A stretch of 64,000 nucleotides of DNA. It comes from Enterocloster lavalensis (lineage in GTDB: Bacteria > Bacillota > Clostridia > Lachnospirales > Lachnospiraceae). The stretch lies in NCBI RefSeq assembly GCF_902364025.1, contig NZ_CABJCG010000012.1, positions 81,949 to 145,948 on the forward strand. The letters are read 5' to 3'. The position numbers and the translations under genes are program-made. Below the pieces are notes generated by a model. It searched no databases. It was not told the DNA's origin and saw only the letters and a program-made list of their open reading frames with translations. Below are positions 37,552 through 46,587 of the stretch, piece by piece. Position 1 is the stretch's first letter. Every line of letters starts with the position of its first letter.

Positions 37552-37746
37552 TTAGTTCTCCGGTTTCTCATGAATCGTCACGTGCAATTTTTTGTGGATT
37601 CCAAGGCTCAACACGCCCAGCAGCGATTTACCGTCCACCATGCAGCTGCCCAGGGACACGTCCACATCGGAGGGCCAGCGCTCCGCCTGGCTGACAAAGC
37701 GCTGGGCGTCCTCCACCGAATTAAATACAACATCCTGTACAATCAT
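37552..37746 (-). CDS. HPr-like protein lacking the active-site histidine region
   Basis: The protein is 64 aa; the ATG at 37746 is 7 bp behind AGGAGG. FVSQAERWPSDVDVSLGS and GKSLLGVLSLGIHKKL match the C-terminal two-thirds of HPr, including the serine (KSLLGVLSLG) that HPr kinase phosphorylates. The first strand and the loop with the phosphorylatable His15 are absent, and the protein starts at about HPr residue 20. It therefore cannot carry phosphate from EI to sugar EIIs, and may be a Crh-like regulatory relative. It sits alone between nudC and the transporter gene. Confidence 0.8.
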   Translation of the reverse strand: MIVQDVVFNSVEDAQRFVSQAERWPSDVDVSLGSCMVDGKSLLGVLSLGIHKKLHVTIHEKPEN

Positions 37747-37851
37747 GAATATTCCTCCTGCCTTAAATGTTTTCTGCCTGGAGTATTCCCCGGAGCGCAG
37801 GATTATATTCATCCTATTTTTAAATATTTTTCAGTGCCGTGAAACTGCCCG

Positions 37852-38538
37852 TCAGGTCATATCATCCCGCAGCGCGTCGATAATATTCTCCTTGCGGATC
37901 CGGTTCACCGCGTAGAGCATTGTGACGAACACCACCAGGAACACGCCGAGCACGCTGATTCCCATACTGTCCCAGGGGAACATGAAATCGATCTCAGCGC
38001 CTCCCCAAACCATCCACCTGTAGATCAGCCAGGAGAGGATTCCCGCCATGGGAAGCCCCAGAAACAGCGTCCGCGCGCCGTATAATATGCACTCGAAACT
38101 CATCATTTTCCGGAAATCCCGGTCGGACATCCCAATGGAGCGGAGCATGGCCAGCTCCCGCCTGCGCAGTCTGATATTGGTGGAAATGGTATTGAACACA
38201 TTGGCGACGGCGATCAGCGAGATCATCGCCACAAACACATAGGTGAACACGTCCACCACAAAGGTGGTGTTGCGGTTTTGCTCAAGTATTTTCTGCATAT
38301 TGTAAAGAGTGTAACCGCAGGCGGTTCCCGCGCCTCGGATCATGGCCTCCATCTCAGCCGTGGATTGCGACGGATTTTCAGACCGGAAGGTCAAACCCAG
38401 GTCCGTCCGCGTCCCGGGGCTGACAAAATCCGCTTTCACCTCATAGGGCGCCACCGCCAGGAACACGTACGGCGTCACCTCGGACGGCGGCTTGGGAAAC
38501 GTGTCCAGGGGGATGGTGTCCACAAAGGCCAGGACCAC
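37852..38538 (-). pseudogene. C-terminal part of an FtsX-type ABC permease (cut off by an in-frame stop)
   Basis: This 229-codon frame is the continuation, in the same phase, of the permease gene at 38542-40560, separated only by TAA and one codon. It carries the end of the extracytoplasmic region and the last FtsX domain with three membrane segments (FTYVFVAMISLIAVANVF, TLFLGLPMAGILSWLIY, VLGVFLVVFVTMLYAV). A GTG at 38538 lies 6 bp behind GGAG, so reinitiation is conceivable. Its N-terminus would then be a soluble domain with no signal, which argues against a working half-permease. Confidence 0.7.
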
Positions 38539-38541
38539 GTT

Positions 38542-40560
38542 TTACTCCAGCCCGGCCCCTGGCCGGCGATCCACTTCCGGCGCGCCGTCCGTCTGCGGCC
38601 CAACGCTCGTCCCCGGCTCACCGCCCATTTCCGGCCCAGCGCCCGTCTCCGCCCCACCGCCCATTTCCGCCCCGCCGTCCATCACCGGTTTCAGGCTCAG
38701 GCTTATGCCCGCCCCCGCAAACATATTGATCAGACTGCTCTTCCCCGTCTCCTCTTCATCCGCCTTTTTGGCCTTAGCCACAGCGATCAGCGGAGCGTCC
38801 GGCCCGGTAAATTCCTCCCGGGAGAGTCCCAGGCTTTCGATAAAGTTCCAATATAGTTTATCCTCAATGAACTGGACGTCCATGGGCAGCTCTACGACTT
38901 CACCTCCGGGTCCATAACCGGCGGATTCCCGGTAGCCCTCTGAGAAATCTTCCGTGTTCACGGAAGCCGTATAAGCTGACACCGCCTGATAGGAGCTTTC
39001 ATATACTCCGTCCGCGGTCCGAAGCTTGTCGTAGAGTGCGAACAGCTCCCCCTCGTCCATGTCCCGGGCGCAGAAACAGATATCGTAATCGCTGTCCATC
39101 ACGGCCCCCTCAGCCGCCCGTTTCAGATGAGAGCTGAAGGTGCTGGCAGTCACCAGCAGCACCACGCTCAGGGTGAGGGACAACACGATGCTGCGGTAGC
39201 GCCGTCTGTTCCGCTTGAAATTTTTCAGCGCAAGCGTTCCCTCCAGCCCAAGGAGGCGCGCCGCCAGCTTTGAGGTTTTCACCGTCCCCGCGTTCAGCCT
39301 GACCTCGCCCGTCTGTCGGATGCACTCCATCACGGGAGCGCCCGCCGCCTTCCGGGCCGGGATATAGGCGGAAATCAGGATCGTCGCCATGCTGACCGCC
39401 GCGGCCGCCGCAAGGGCGGGGACGGAGACCTTCAGGGTTAAGGGTACGGTGTCGTACATAATGTTTCCAAAATTAGCCGACACCAGCGAGAGCACCAGCT
39501 TGATGCCGGGAATTCCCACAAGAATCCCGATGGGGATTCCCAACGCGCCGATACAGATGCCTTCGAACAGCACGGAATTCTGCAGCTGCTTTCGGGTGGC
39601 TCCCACGGACAGCAGAATTCCGAACTGGCGCACCCGGTCGTTCAGCGAGATAGTGAACGAATTGTAGATCAGAAAAATTGACCCCACCATGATCAGGGCC
39701 ACCAGGATTCCCACCACGGAGTACAAAAGCCCGTTGAAGATCGCATCGTCGGAAAGCCCCATAAACCGCAGTACATCGTCGTTAAAGACCCGGGCGTAAC
39801 TTCCGGGCATGCCGTCCGCGTAGGAGCGGACCTGCCGCGGCTGCTTCAGCGTGACAAACGCGCTGAGGTTATCCCCCGTATCCGTACCGTCCCACCGGGT
39901 GATAACGGTATATCCGGGCGCTGTGGACTCCTCAAACCCGGGCCGCTCGCAGATTCCCACAACCGTGTAGGTTTTCTCCGCCCCAAGCGCCATCGTATCC
40001 CCGCCCGCCGGTTCCGCCTCCGCCAGTGTCTCCTCCGGGCTGTAGGGGTCGTGCTGGCCCAGCACCGCGCCGCCCTTTCTGCGGTTTCCCACCTGAAGGG
40101 TCAGCCGGTCGCCTACCCGGTACCCCACTCCGCCGTTTGCCGCCACATGGGCCGGGATCAGAATTTCCCCGCTGTTTTCCGGCAGCCGCCCGGAAATCAG
40201 GTTCACGGGAAGGGAAGCGTAGGTATCCGGGCTGAATCCCGCGAGGAACAGATAGGGCTTATCCGGATTTTTTCCGCCTTCCAGCACCGCGTATCCGATC
40301 TCCTCAAAGGCGGCGGTATCCGCCACCCGGCTGTCTGCGGCCTGCTCCCGGACAAAGGAGGGCGGGACGCCCAAAAACTCCACATGCCAGCCGCCATATT
40401 TTTGAATTGCGCCGTTCACCATGTAGTTCTGCAGCGAGACGGCAAAGGTGGACACCGCCGTAATCATGGCGGCGGACAAGGCGACGCCAATCACGGTCAC
40501 AATGGTCCGCGTACGGCTCTTTTTCATACTCTGCAGAGTGACTTTATTGAAAATGTTCAT
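38542..40560 (-). CDS. FtsX-type ABC transporter permease, N-terminal 672 aa (interrupted)
   Basis: The frame starts MNIFNKVTLQSMKKSRTRTI, overlapping the ATPase gene by 4 bp (ATGA). It has a first membrane helix near residues 18-40, a MacB-type periplasmic region, an FtsX domain of three helices near 280-405, another helix near 450-470, and a second extracytoplasmic region. It ends in a low-complexity stretch of Gly, Glu, Met and Pro (AEMGGGAETGAGPEMGG and similar) right before TAA at 38542. Normal members of the family have about 850-900 residues. The interruption suggests a recent pseudogene, a sequencing error or a split protein. It forms an operon with the ATPase. Confidence 0.8.
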   Translation of the reverse strand: MNIFNKVTLQSMKKSRTRTIVTVIGVALSAAMITAVSTFAVSLQNYMVNGAIQKYGGWHVEFLGVPPSFVREQAADSRVADTAAFEEIGYAVLEGGKNPDKPYLFLAGFSPDTYASLPVNLISGRLPENSGEILIPAHVAANGGVGYRVGDRLTLQVGNRRKGGAVLGQHDPYSPEETLAEAEPAGGDTMALGAEKTYTVVGICERPGFEESTAPGYTVITRWDGTDTGDNLSAFVTLKQPRQVRSYADGMPGSYARVFNDDVLRFMGLSDDAIFNGLLYSVVGILVALIMVGSIFLIYNSFTISLNDRVRQFGILLSVGATRKQLQNSVLFEGICIGALGIPIGILVGIPGIKLVLSLVSANFGNIMYDTVPLTLKVSVPALAAAAAVSMATILISAYIPARKAAGAPVMECIRQTGEVRLNAGTVKTSKLAARLLGLEGTLALKNFKRNRRRYRSIVLSLTLSVVLLVTASTFSSHLKRAAEGAVMDSDYDICFCARDMDEGELFALYDKLRTADGVYESSYQAVSAYTASVNTEDFSEGYRESAGYGPGGEVVELPMDVQFIEDKLYWNFIESLGLSREEFTGPDAPLIAVAKAKKADEEETGKSSLINMFAGAGISLSLKPVMDGGAEMGGGAETGAGPEMGGEPGTSVGPQTDGAPEVDRRPGAGLE

Positions 40561-41240
40561 GGCCTCACCCTCTCATCCCGCACCACTCTGCCGTCCGATA
40601 TTCCGATGATCCGGTCCGCCTGCAGGGCGATGTTCTCGTCGTGGGTGACCAGAATCAGAGTCTGCCCGTATTTGATATTGCTCAATTTCAGCAGCCGGAC
40701 GATCTCCTGGCCGTTCCGGCTGTCCAGACTGCCCGTCGGCTCGTCCGCCAGCATGACGGCCGGGGCGTTTATCAGGGCGCGACCGATGGAAACGCGCTGC
40801 TGCTGCCCTCCCGAGAGCTGGTTTGGCAGATGGTTTTTCCGGTCCGAAAGCCCCAAAAGCTCCAAAAGCTCATCCAGCCGTTCCTGGTTGACCTCCCGCC
40901 GGTCCATCAGAATGGGCAGGGTAATATTCTCCACCACGTTCAGGGTGGGGATCAGATTGTGAAACTGGTAGATCAGCCCCACCTGGCGCCTGCGGAAAAT
41001 GGCCAGCGCTTCATTGTTCTGGGCGTACACGTCCTGCCCATCCAGATATACCGCCCCGCTTGTGGGCACGTCCACCCCGCCGATGATGTGCAAAAGCGTG
41101 GACTTGCCGGAGCCGGAGGTGCCGATGATTGCGGTAAACTCCCCCTTTTCGATGGTAAGCGAGACATGGTCGAGGGCGGTAACACGGCTTTCGCCTTTGC
41201 CGTAGACCTTGCACAGGTTTTCAACCTTTAAAAACTCCAT
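40557..41240 (-). CDS. ABC transporter ATP-binding protein (MacB/LolD type)
   Basis: The protein is 227 aa with all ATPase motifs: Walker A GTSGSGKSTLL near residues 39-49, Q-loop YQFHNLIPTLNV, signature LSGGQQQRVSIGRAL near 143-157, Walker B VMLADEPTGSLD, and the H-loop VTHDENIAL. It would power the FtsX-type permease it overlaps. The ribosome site is GGGAG. The neighbouring two-component system suggests the Bce/Vex-like arrangement in which the transporter senses or resists a peptide antibiotic. Confidence 0.94.
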   Translation of the reverse strand: MEFLKVENLCKVYGKGESRVTALDHVSLTIEKGEFTAIIGTSGSGKSTLLHIIGGVDVPTSGAVYLDGQDVYAQNNEALAIFRRRQVGLIYQFHNLIPTLNVVENITLPILMDRREVNQERLDELLELLGLSDRKNHLPNQLSGGQQQRVSIGRALINAPAVMLADEPTGSLDSRNGQEIVRLLKLSNIKYGQTLILVTHDENIALQADRIIGISDGRVVRDERVRP

Positions 41241-41305
41241 TATGTGAGCTCCCTTCTTTCCTTATAACGTCTACTCATATAATAGAACCTTTGGCTTACA
41301 GTTTC

Positions 41306-41332
41306 GTGACTTTCAGGTGACAGATCCGTCAC
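41306..41332. promoter_or_regulatory. GTGAC direct repeats upstream of the ABC transporter genes
   Basis: TTTCGTGAC and TTTCAGGTGAC contain GTGAC at 41306-41310 and 41317-41321, exactly 11 bp apart, and an inverted copy GTCAC lies at 41328-41332. Tandem sites about one helical turn apart are typical for OmpR-type response regulators. They lie about 65 bp before the ATPase start, near a poor TATTAT box. Binding by the adjacent response regulator is inferred. Confidence 0.35.
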
Positions 41333-42318
41333 TTTGGGAAGCGGATGGAGAATACCGCGCCGCCCTGGGGGTGATTCCCCGCGGTGACGGACCCGCCCTG
41401 GCCCGTGATAATCATCCGGCAGAGCGCCAGTCCAATCCCGTATCCCGATGCGCCTGCGGTTTTCCCCCGGTAAAAACGGTCAAACAGCCTGGGCAGGTCC
41501 TCCGGCTCAAAGCCCGCGCCGCTGTCGCGGACGGTTAGCTCGGTAAACAGCGGATTGTCCGAACAGGCGATCTCAATCCGTCCGTTGTCCCCGGCACTCT
41601 CCAGACAATTTTTGAGGATGTTTTCCACCGCCTCCGAGAGCCAGCCGAAATCGCCCCAAAGCTCCACGCCCTCCGGCACCCGGACCTGCAGCCGGATTCC
41701 GTGCAGCTCCATTGGGATCAGAAGCGGGCGCAGCGCGGCCCGGATGAGTTCGTCCACCGCAATCCGCCGACGCTGAAACTCCACGATTCCAGCGTCCAGA
41801 CGGGATATCTTCAACAGGGAGGTGAGCAGCCAGTCCATGCGCACGAGCAGCTCCTCCGCTTCCCTGGCCAGGGCCTTGCGCTCCCCCTCCTCCGGGCTGT
41901 CCGCCAGCAGCGGCAGGATCAGGCCCGCGGATGTGAGCGGGGTGCGCAGCTGATGGGCGATGTCGGCCAGGGAAGCGGCCAGGTTGGACTTTTCCCGTCT
42001 CAGCTCCTGGTTTTGCTCCCGGATGCGCAGGGTCATTTTCGAAATCTCACTGTTCAGGATGGACAGCTCCCCCTCCTCCGCTTCCTCGAACGACAGGTAA
42101 TCCGCATTGTGGAGCACCCGGTCGATCTGGCCGGAAAGCCGGGCGATGCGCTTGTACCGGTTTCTGGTGAACACAAAAAACGCCGCGCCAAAGGCAACGG
42201 CGATGGCGGCGGCAAGGACTGCCGCTGCCGGACTGATGGCAAATCCAGCTGTAACCGCGGCCGCGCTCATCAGGGCAAAGAGAACGGCAAACCTGCGAAA
42301 CTCCCTATTCCGAAGCAT
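41329..42318 (-). CDS. Sensor histidine kinase of the ABC-transporter-linked system
   Basis: The protein is 329 aa; the ATG at 42318 is 5 bp behind GGGAGG and 14 bp inside the response-regulator gene. Two membrane helices lie at about residues 10-28 and 31-50 with almost no loop between them, so this is an intramembrane-sensing kinase. The phospho-acceptor motif is DIAHQLRTPLTSA (near 125); ATP-binding motifs are NILKNCLE, DSGAGFEPED and GYGIGLALCRMI. Such kinases usually take their signal from the partner ABC transporter. Confidence 0.92.
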   Translation of the reverse strand: MLRNREFRRFAVLFALMSAAAVTAGFAISPAAAVLAAAIAVAFGAAFFVFTRNRYKRIARLSGQIDRVLHNADYLSFEEAEEGELSILNSEISKMTLRIREQNQELRREKSNLAASLADIAHQLRTPLTSAGLILPLLADSPEEGERKALAREAEELLVRMDWLLTSLLKISRLDAGIVEFQRRRIAVDELIRAALRPLLIPMELHGIRLQVRVPEGVELWGDFGWLSEAVENILKNCLESAGDNGRIEIACSDNPLFTELTVRDSGAGFEPEDLPRLFDRFYRGKTAGASGYGIGLALCRMIITGQGGSVTAGNHPQGGAVFSIRFPK

Positions 42319-42991
42319 ACGCGCCTCCCATCCGGTACCCGGTTCCACGGACGGTCAGAATGATCTGCGGGCGGGCCGGGTCCTCCTCAATCTTCTCCCG
42401 CAGGCGCTTGATGTACACGGTCAGCGTATTGTCGTTGACATACTCCCCCGCCGCGTCCCACAGCTCGTCCAGCAGCCTGCCCCTGGTGACAATGACTCTG
42501 GGATTGTTGACAAACACCAGCAGGAGCCGGTATTCCAGGGAGGAGAGAAAAACCTCTTCGCCGTTCTTCTTCACAAGACCGCTGGCCGTGTCCACGGAAA
42601 GCCCATGGATTTTAAAGACCGCGCCGGAGCGCCCGTTTTTCCGCAGCGCCGCCCTGATCCGGGCCACCAGCTCCCGGGGGCGGAAGGGCTTGATGACGTA
42701 ATCGTCCGCCCCCATATGAAATCCCGTGACCACGCTGGCCTCATCGTCGGAAGCTGTGAGAAAAATGACGGGAATATCCTCATTTTCCTTGATCTCCGTG
42801 CAGACCGCAAAGCCGTTTCCGTCCGGCAGAGAGATGTCCACCAGTGCCAGGTCAAACTGGCTCCCGGCCAGAATCTGGTGGGCTTCCCCGCGGGTAAGGG
42901 CGTGCGTGACGTTAAACCCCTCGGCGCTGAGCAAACGTATCAGATTCCGGGCGATTGCCTCATCGTCTTCAACCAAAAAAATCCGTAACAT
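42305..42991 (-). CDS. OmpR-family response regulator
   Basis: The protein is 228 aa. The receiver domain has the acidic pair EDD near residues 8-10, the phospho-acceptor aspartate in LALVDISLPDG (near 51), the switch threonine in FLTASDD and lysine in VIKPFRPRELV. The C-terminal winged helix (about 130-225) includes LSSLEYRLLLVFVNNP and NTLTVYIKRLREKIEEDP. It pairs with the kinase it overlaps and probably controls the ABC genes downstream. The start follows GGGAGG. Confidence 0.94.
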   Translation of the reverse strand: MLRIFLVEDDEAIARNLIRLLSAEGFNVTHALTRGEAHQILAGSQFDLALVDISLPDGNGFAVCTEIKENEDIPVIFLTASDDEASVVTGFHMGADDYVIKPFRPRELVARIRAALRKNGRSGAVFKIHGLSVDTASGLVKKNGEEVFLSSLEYRLLLVFVNNPRVIVTRGRLLDELWDAAGEYVNDNTLTVYIKRLREKIEEDPARPQIILTVRGTGYRMGGAYASE

Positions 42992-43021
42992 TCCGATTCC
43001 TCCCAGGCATGATCCGCCTGC

Positions 43022-43474
43022 TTATGTTTTGTTTCTTTTGTCAATCTTTGTTTTCGGTTCAAACGTGATTCCGATAAAATAATAACCTTTCGTGGATTCC
43101 AGCCCCGCAGTCTCCTTTTGAATACCGGTAAAGCCGTGGGAGTTGGCAAACGCGGCATCATATGGAACACATGTCACATCGACCGTCTCTCCATACCGCT
43201 GCTCCAGCAGAGCTTCCAGTTCTCCCTGCGAAAACCCGCTCCGAATGACCACTCCGACCCAGACTACAAACTCCCCCGAAGACTCCTCAATTCCACAGTA
43301 GTCCGAGGACTCCAGCACCTCCAGGCCGTCCGTCTGTCCGGCCCCGAAATACCGCTCCCAAAGCGCCTCCTTATACCGGTCGTTGACCCCAGCGCCTATG
43401 TCCCGCCGGAACCCGAACAGGGCGCACAGCGCCAGCACCGTGAGTACAATTAAAACACGTTTTGCTCTCTTCAT
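43022..43474 (-). CDS. Hypothetical single-pass or secreted protein
   Basis: The protein is about 150 aa from the ATG at 43474. The N-terminus is KRAKR then one hydrophobic segment (VLIVLTVLALCALFGF), so it is either anchored in the membrane or exported. The remaining about 125 residues have mixed alpha/beta character (EFVVWVGVVIRSGFSQGELE) and no motif I know. It lies 30 bp ahead of the response-regulator gene and is probably the first gene of that operon, so it may be an accessory to signalling. The ribosome site is not well placed, and GTG codons just upstream are possible starts. Confidence 0.65.
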   Translation of the reverse strand: MKRAKRVLIVLTVLALCALFGFRRDIGAGVNDRYKEALWERYFGAGQTDGLEVLESSDYCGIEESSGEFVVWVGVVIRSGFSQGELEALLEQRYGETVDVTCVPYDAAFANSHGFTGIQKETAGLESTKGYYFIGITFEPKTKIDKRNKT

Positions 43475-43511
43475 CTCCACCACCACTCCATTCGCGCATT
43501 TATAAAAATCG

Positions 43512-43547
43512 TTAAAAGAAGGGAGCGCCTGTGCCAGCGCCCCCTTC
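43512..43547 (-). terminator. Terminator of the MATE gene
   Basis: GAAGGG plus GCGC (43518-43528) pair with GCGC plus CCCTTC (43537-43547). On the minus strand TTTTAACGATTTTT follows. Confidence 0.75.
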
Positions 43548-43591
43548 CGGCGGTTACCGGTAAATGAGATTGGAATTTTTGCTATCTTAAT

Positions 43592-44956
43592 TTAAAATCT
43601 CGGTAAACGGAAATATTTCTTCAAATTAAACCGCCTCAACCGACTGAAACAGTAGTAATACACCACAAACGCCAGGGATGTGATGGTCCAGGTCAACGGG
43701 TAGCTGAAGGCCGCGGTGAGGATGTGGGGACGTACCGGCAGCGCCACGATAATCCACAGCACACGCACCGCACAGATTCCCACTCCCGTGATCACAAGCG
43801 GCATCCAGGCGTCGCCCACGCCGCGCAGGGTTCCCGAGAGCACCTCGATGGCGATATAGGTGATAAAGGTGGGAACCATGAAGCGAACCAGCTCCATACT
43901 GATCCGCCGGACCTCCGCGTCCTCGGTGAACAGGTCCACCAATAGATAGCCGCCGGTGTACAGCACAACGCCCACAATGGTGGTCAAAAGCACGCCGATT
44001 CCCATACAGACGCTGGTTCCCTTGCGCACCCGGTCCATACGGCCCGCGCCGTAATTCTGGCCCACAAAGGTGGTGGCGGAAATGCCCAGGGCGCTGATCA
44101 TCATCCAGAACAGGCCGTCCACCTTGCCGTAGGTGGCCCAGGCCGTCACGTTGTCCGTGCCCAGGGTGTTGACGCCGGTCTGAATGATCACGTTGGAGAC
44201 ATTGTACATGATGGACTGCATGCCCGCCGGAAAACCGATGCGCACGATCCTGCGCAGCATCCTGCGGTCGATGCGCACCGCCTTCCACACCAGCTGGTAA
44301 ATGTCTTTGGTCCGCATCAGGCACACCATCACCATGGCCGCGCTGATGCACTGGGAAAGGATCGTAGCCAGGGCCGCCCCCGCCACGCCGATCTTTAAAT
44401 ACGCCACAAAGAACAGATCCAGCGCAATGTTGACAAAGCAGCTGATGATCAGAAAATACAGCGGCCGCTTGGAATCGCCCACTGCCCGCAAAATACCCGC
44501 TCCCATATTGTAGAGCAGGTTGGCCACAGTGCCTACGAAATAGATGCGCAGGTAAATCATGGAGTGCCCCATCACATCGTCGGGCGTCTTCATAGCCACC
44601 AGAGCCGGATGAGCGCAGGCAATGCCCACCACCATCATCACCAGTCCGCCGACCACGGAAAACGCCACCGAGGTATGTACCGCCCAGTGCACCTTATCCG
44701 CCTTGCCCGCCCCGTAATACTGGGAAATTACCACCGTAGCGCCGCTGGATAAGCCAATAAAAAAACCAACCAGCAGGTTGATCAGCGTGCTGGTGCTGCC
44801 GCCCACCGCGGCCAGGGCCTGTTTGCCCACAAAGCGGCCCACCACCATGGCGTCCGCCGTATTGTAAAGTTGCTGGAAGAAAGTTCCAAATAAAATGGGA
44901 AAGAAAAAAAGCAACAACTGGCCGAAGATACTGCCATTGACAATCTTGTTGTCCAT
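43592..44956 (-). CDS. MATE-family efflux transporter
   Basis: The protein is about 454 aa from the ATG at 44956, 7 bp behind GGAGG; the frame is open 30 codons further but those starts lack ribosome sites. It has about 12 membrane helices in two halves. The N-terminal FFFPILFGTFFQQLYNTADA with VVGRFVG is the usual MATE opening, and GLSSGATVVISQYYGAG is the second conserved block. It probably exports drugs or metabolites in exchange for Na+ or H+. Its substrate is unknown. A second, partial MATE gene lies at the right end of the window. Confidence 0.92.
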   Translation of the reverse strand: MDNKIVNGSIFGQLLLFFFPILFGTFFQQLYNTADAMVVGRFVGKQALAAVGGSTSTLINLLVGFFIGLSSGATVVISQYYGAGKADKVHWAVHTSVAFSVVGGLVMMVVGIACAHPALVAMKTPDDVMGHSMIYLRIYFVGTVANLLYNMGAGILRAVGDSKRPLYFLIISCFVNIALDLFFVAYLKIGVAGAALATILSQCISAAMVMVCLMRTKDIYQLVWKAVRIDRRMLRRIVRIGFPAGMQSIMYNVSNVIIQTGVNTLGTDNVTAWATYGKVDGLFWMMISALGISATTFVGQNYGAGRMDRVRKGTSVCMGIGVLLTTIVGVVLYTGGYLLVDLFTEDAEVRRISMELVRFMVPTFITYIAIEVLSGTLRGVGDAWMPLVITGVGICAVRVLWIIVALPVRPHILTAAFSYPLTWTITSLAFVVYYYCFSRLRRFNLKKYFRLPRF

Positions 44957-45110
44957 GGCGGCGCCTCCGGCCTGTTCCTGCAGCTCCGTCCCCTGTTTCG
45001 TGGATTGATCGACTGCTTTCATAACACGTTTTCCCTGCCCTGTCATGATAATATTGGTTGGGAGGCGCGTTCATCGCCAACGGCTCTGCCGGCCTCCCGT
45101 CAAAATGTTC

Positions 45111-46073
45111 TTACTTTTCCGGCGTCTCCGCTTTTTCGGTCCCGGCCACCTCGGCGATGGACTTCACCAGACCGGCGATTCCCTGAATCTCCGAGGGGAT
45201 AATGATCTTGGTAGCTTTGCCGTTGGCCGCCGCCGCAAAGGCCTCCAGGCTCTTAAGCTGCAGCACTGCGTTGTCGGCACCAGCTTCCTTGATAAACCGA
45301 ATACCATCGGCCTGTGCCATCTGCACGGTGCGGATTGCCTCCGCCTGGCCTTCCGCCTCCTTGATCTTCTTCTCCCGCTCCGCTTCCGCGCGCAGGATGG
45401 CCGCTTCCTTCTCGGCTTGGGCGTTTAAAACCGCGGACTCCTTGTGGCCCTCTGCCACCAGGATCATGGACTTCTTCTCACCCTCTGCTCTCAGGATCGA
45501 CTCGCGGCGTTCCCGCTCCGCCTTCATCTGCTTCTCCATGGCTTCCTGAATGGCGGCCGGAGGCATGATGTTCTTTAACTCCACGCGGGTGACCTTGATG
45601 CCCCAGGGATCCGTGGCGATATCCAGGGATTCCTGCATCTTGGCGTTGATGGTCTCGCGGGAGGTCAGCGTCTCATCCAGCTCCAGATCGCCGATGATGT
45701 TTCGCAGCGTGGTAGCCGTCAGGTTCTCGATGGCCTGCAGGGGACGCTCCACGCCGTAGGCGTACAGCTTGGGGTCTGTGATATAGTAAAATACCACCGT
45801 ATCGATCATCATGGTGACGTTATCCTTGGTGATTACGGGCTGAGGCGGAAAATCCTCCACCTGCTCCCTCAAATCCACTTTTCTGGCCACCCGGTCGATA
45901 AAGGGTACCAGAATATGGAGTCCTACGCCGTAGGTTCCCAGATAACCGCCCAGCCGCTCCACCACCAGCGCACGGGCCTGGGGCACGATGCGCACGCAGG
46001 ATGAAACAATGGCCAGCACGATTACCAGAATGATAATCACCACCAAAAATGTTCCCAGTCCTTCAAAAAACAT
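45111..46073 (-). CDS. SPFH/Band 7 membrane protein (QmcA-like paraslipin)
   Basis: The protein is 320 aa. One N-terminal membrane helix (about 8-25) is followed by the SPFH domain (VPQARALVVERLGGYLGTYG, FPPQPVITKDNVTMMIDTVV) and a long charged coiled coil (EKQMKAERERRESILRAEG...). These proteins form oligomeric scaffolds in membranes, often with an NfeD partner and protease FtsH. Here the NfeD gene is directly upstream with a 27-bp gap, as is typical. Confidence 0.94.
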   Translation of the reverse strand: MFFEGLGTFLVVIIILVIVLAIVSSCVRIVPQARALVVERLGGYLGTYGVGLHILVPFIDRVARKVDLREQVEDFPPQPVITKDNVTMMIDTVVFYYITDPKLYAYGVERPLQAIENLTATTLRNIIGDLELDETLTSRETINAKMQESLDIATDPWGIKVTRVELKNIMPPAAIQEAMEKQMKAERERRESILRAEGEKKSMILVAEGHKESAVLNAQAEKEAAILRAEAEREKKIKEAEGQAEAIRTVQMAQADGIRFIKEAGADNAVLQLKSLEAFAAAANGKATKIIIPSEIQGIAGLVKSIAEVAGTEKAETPEK

Positions 46074-46100
46074 ACTTTTTCTCCTTTCATACCTCTTACA

Positions 46101-46526
46101 TTATGCCTTGACTATCAGCTTGGCGCCGCTGATCGCAGCCACTTCCACCACAGTTCCCGGCTCGAAGATCTGTCCTTCCACCACAGAACGGGCCAGCCAG
46201 GTCTCGGCTCCCAAAACCGCCGTGCCGGTGCCGGCCAAATTGTCCACCCGCTCCTTAACCACGGCCTTACGTCCCACCAGGCCGTCCACATTGGTCTTCG
46301 TGTCCTTCCCCTTCATAAAGCCGGAAGCCAGGGGACGTACCAGCAGGAGCAGAATAAAAGAAACCAGAACGAACACAATAAGCTGTGCCTTTACGCCCAG
46401 TCCCACGGCTGCCGCCGCCAGCGCGGCAAGCGCTCCCCCTGCAAACCAGATACTCGCCAGGGATGTGGTCGCCGCCTCCACTCCAAGAAAGACCAGAAAC
46501 GCGATCATCCAATAGATTACTACCAT
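46101..46526 (-). CDS. NfeD-family membrane protein
   Basis: The protein is 141 aa of the short NfeD type without a protease domain. Three hydrophobic stretches in the first about 75 residues precede a C-terminal OB-fold (GLVGRKAVVKERVDNLAGTG, AVLGAETWLARS, GTVVEVAAISGAKLIVK). It partners the SPFH protein encoded next to it. The start follows AGGAGGGG. Confidence 0.92.
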   Translation of the reverse strand: MVVIYWMIAFLVFLGVEAATTSLASIWFAGGALAALAAAAVGLGVKAQLIVFVLVSFILLLLVRPLASGFMKGKDTKTNVDGLVGRKAVVKERVDNLAGTGTAVLGAETWLARSVVEGQIFEPGTVVEVAAISGAKLIVKA

Positions 46527-46558
46527 ACAGAATCCCCTCCTTTCACGAATTTAATTCC

Positions 46559-46587
46559 ATTCTACCATGAAACCTGCTAAAAACCAA
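46559..46587 (-). promoter_or_regulatory. Promoter of the NfeD-SPFH operon
   Basis: TTGGTT (46582-46587) and TAGAAT (46559-46564) on the minus strand are 17 bp apart, about 33 bp before the NfeD start. Confidence 0.55.
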
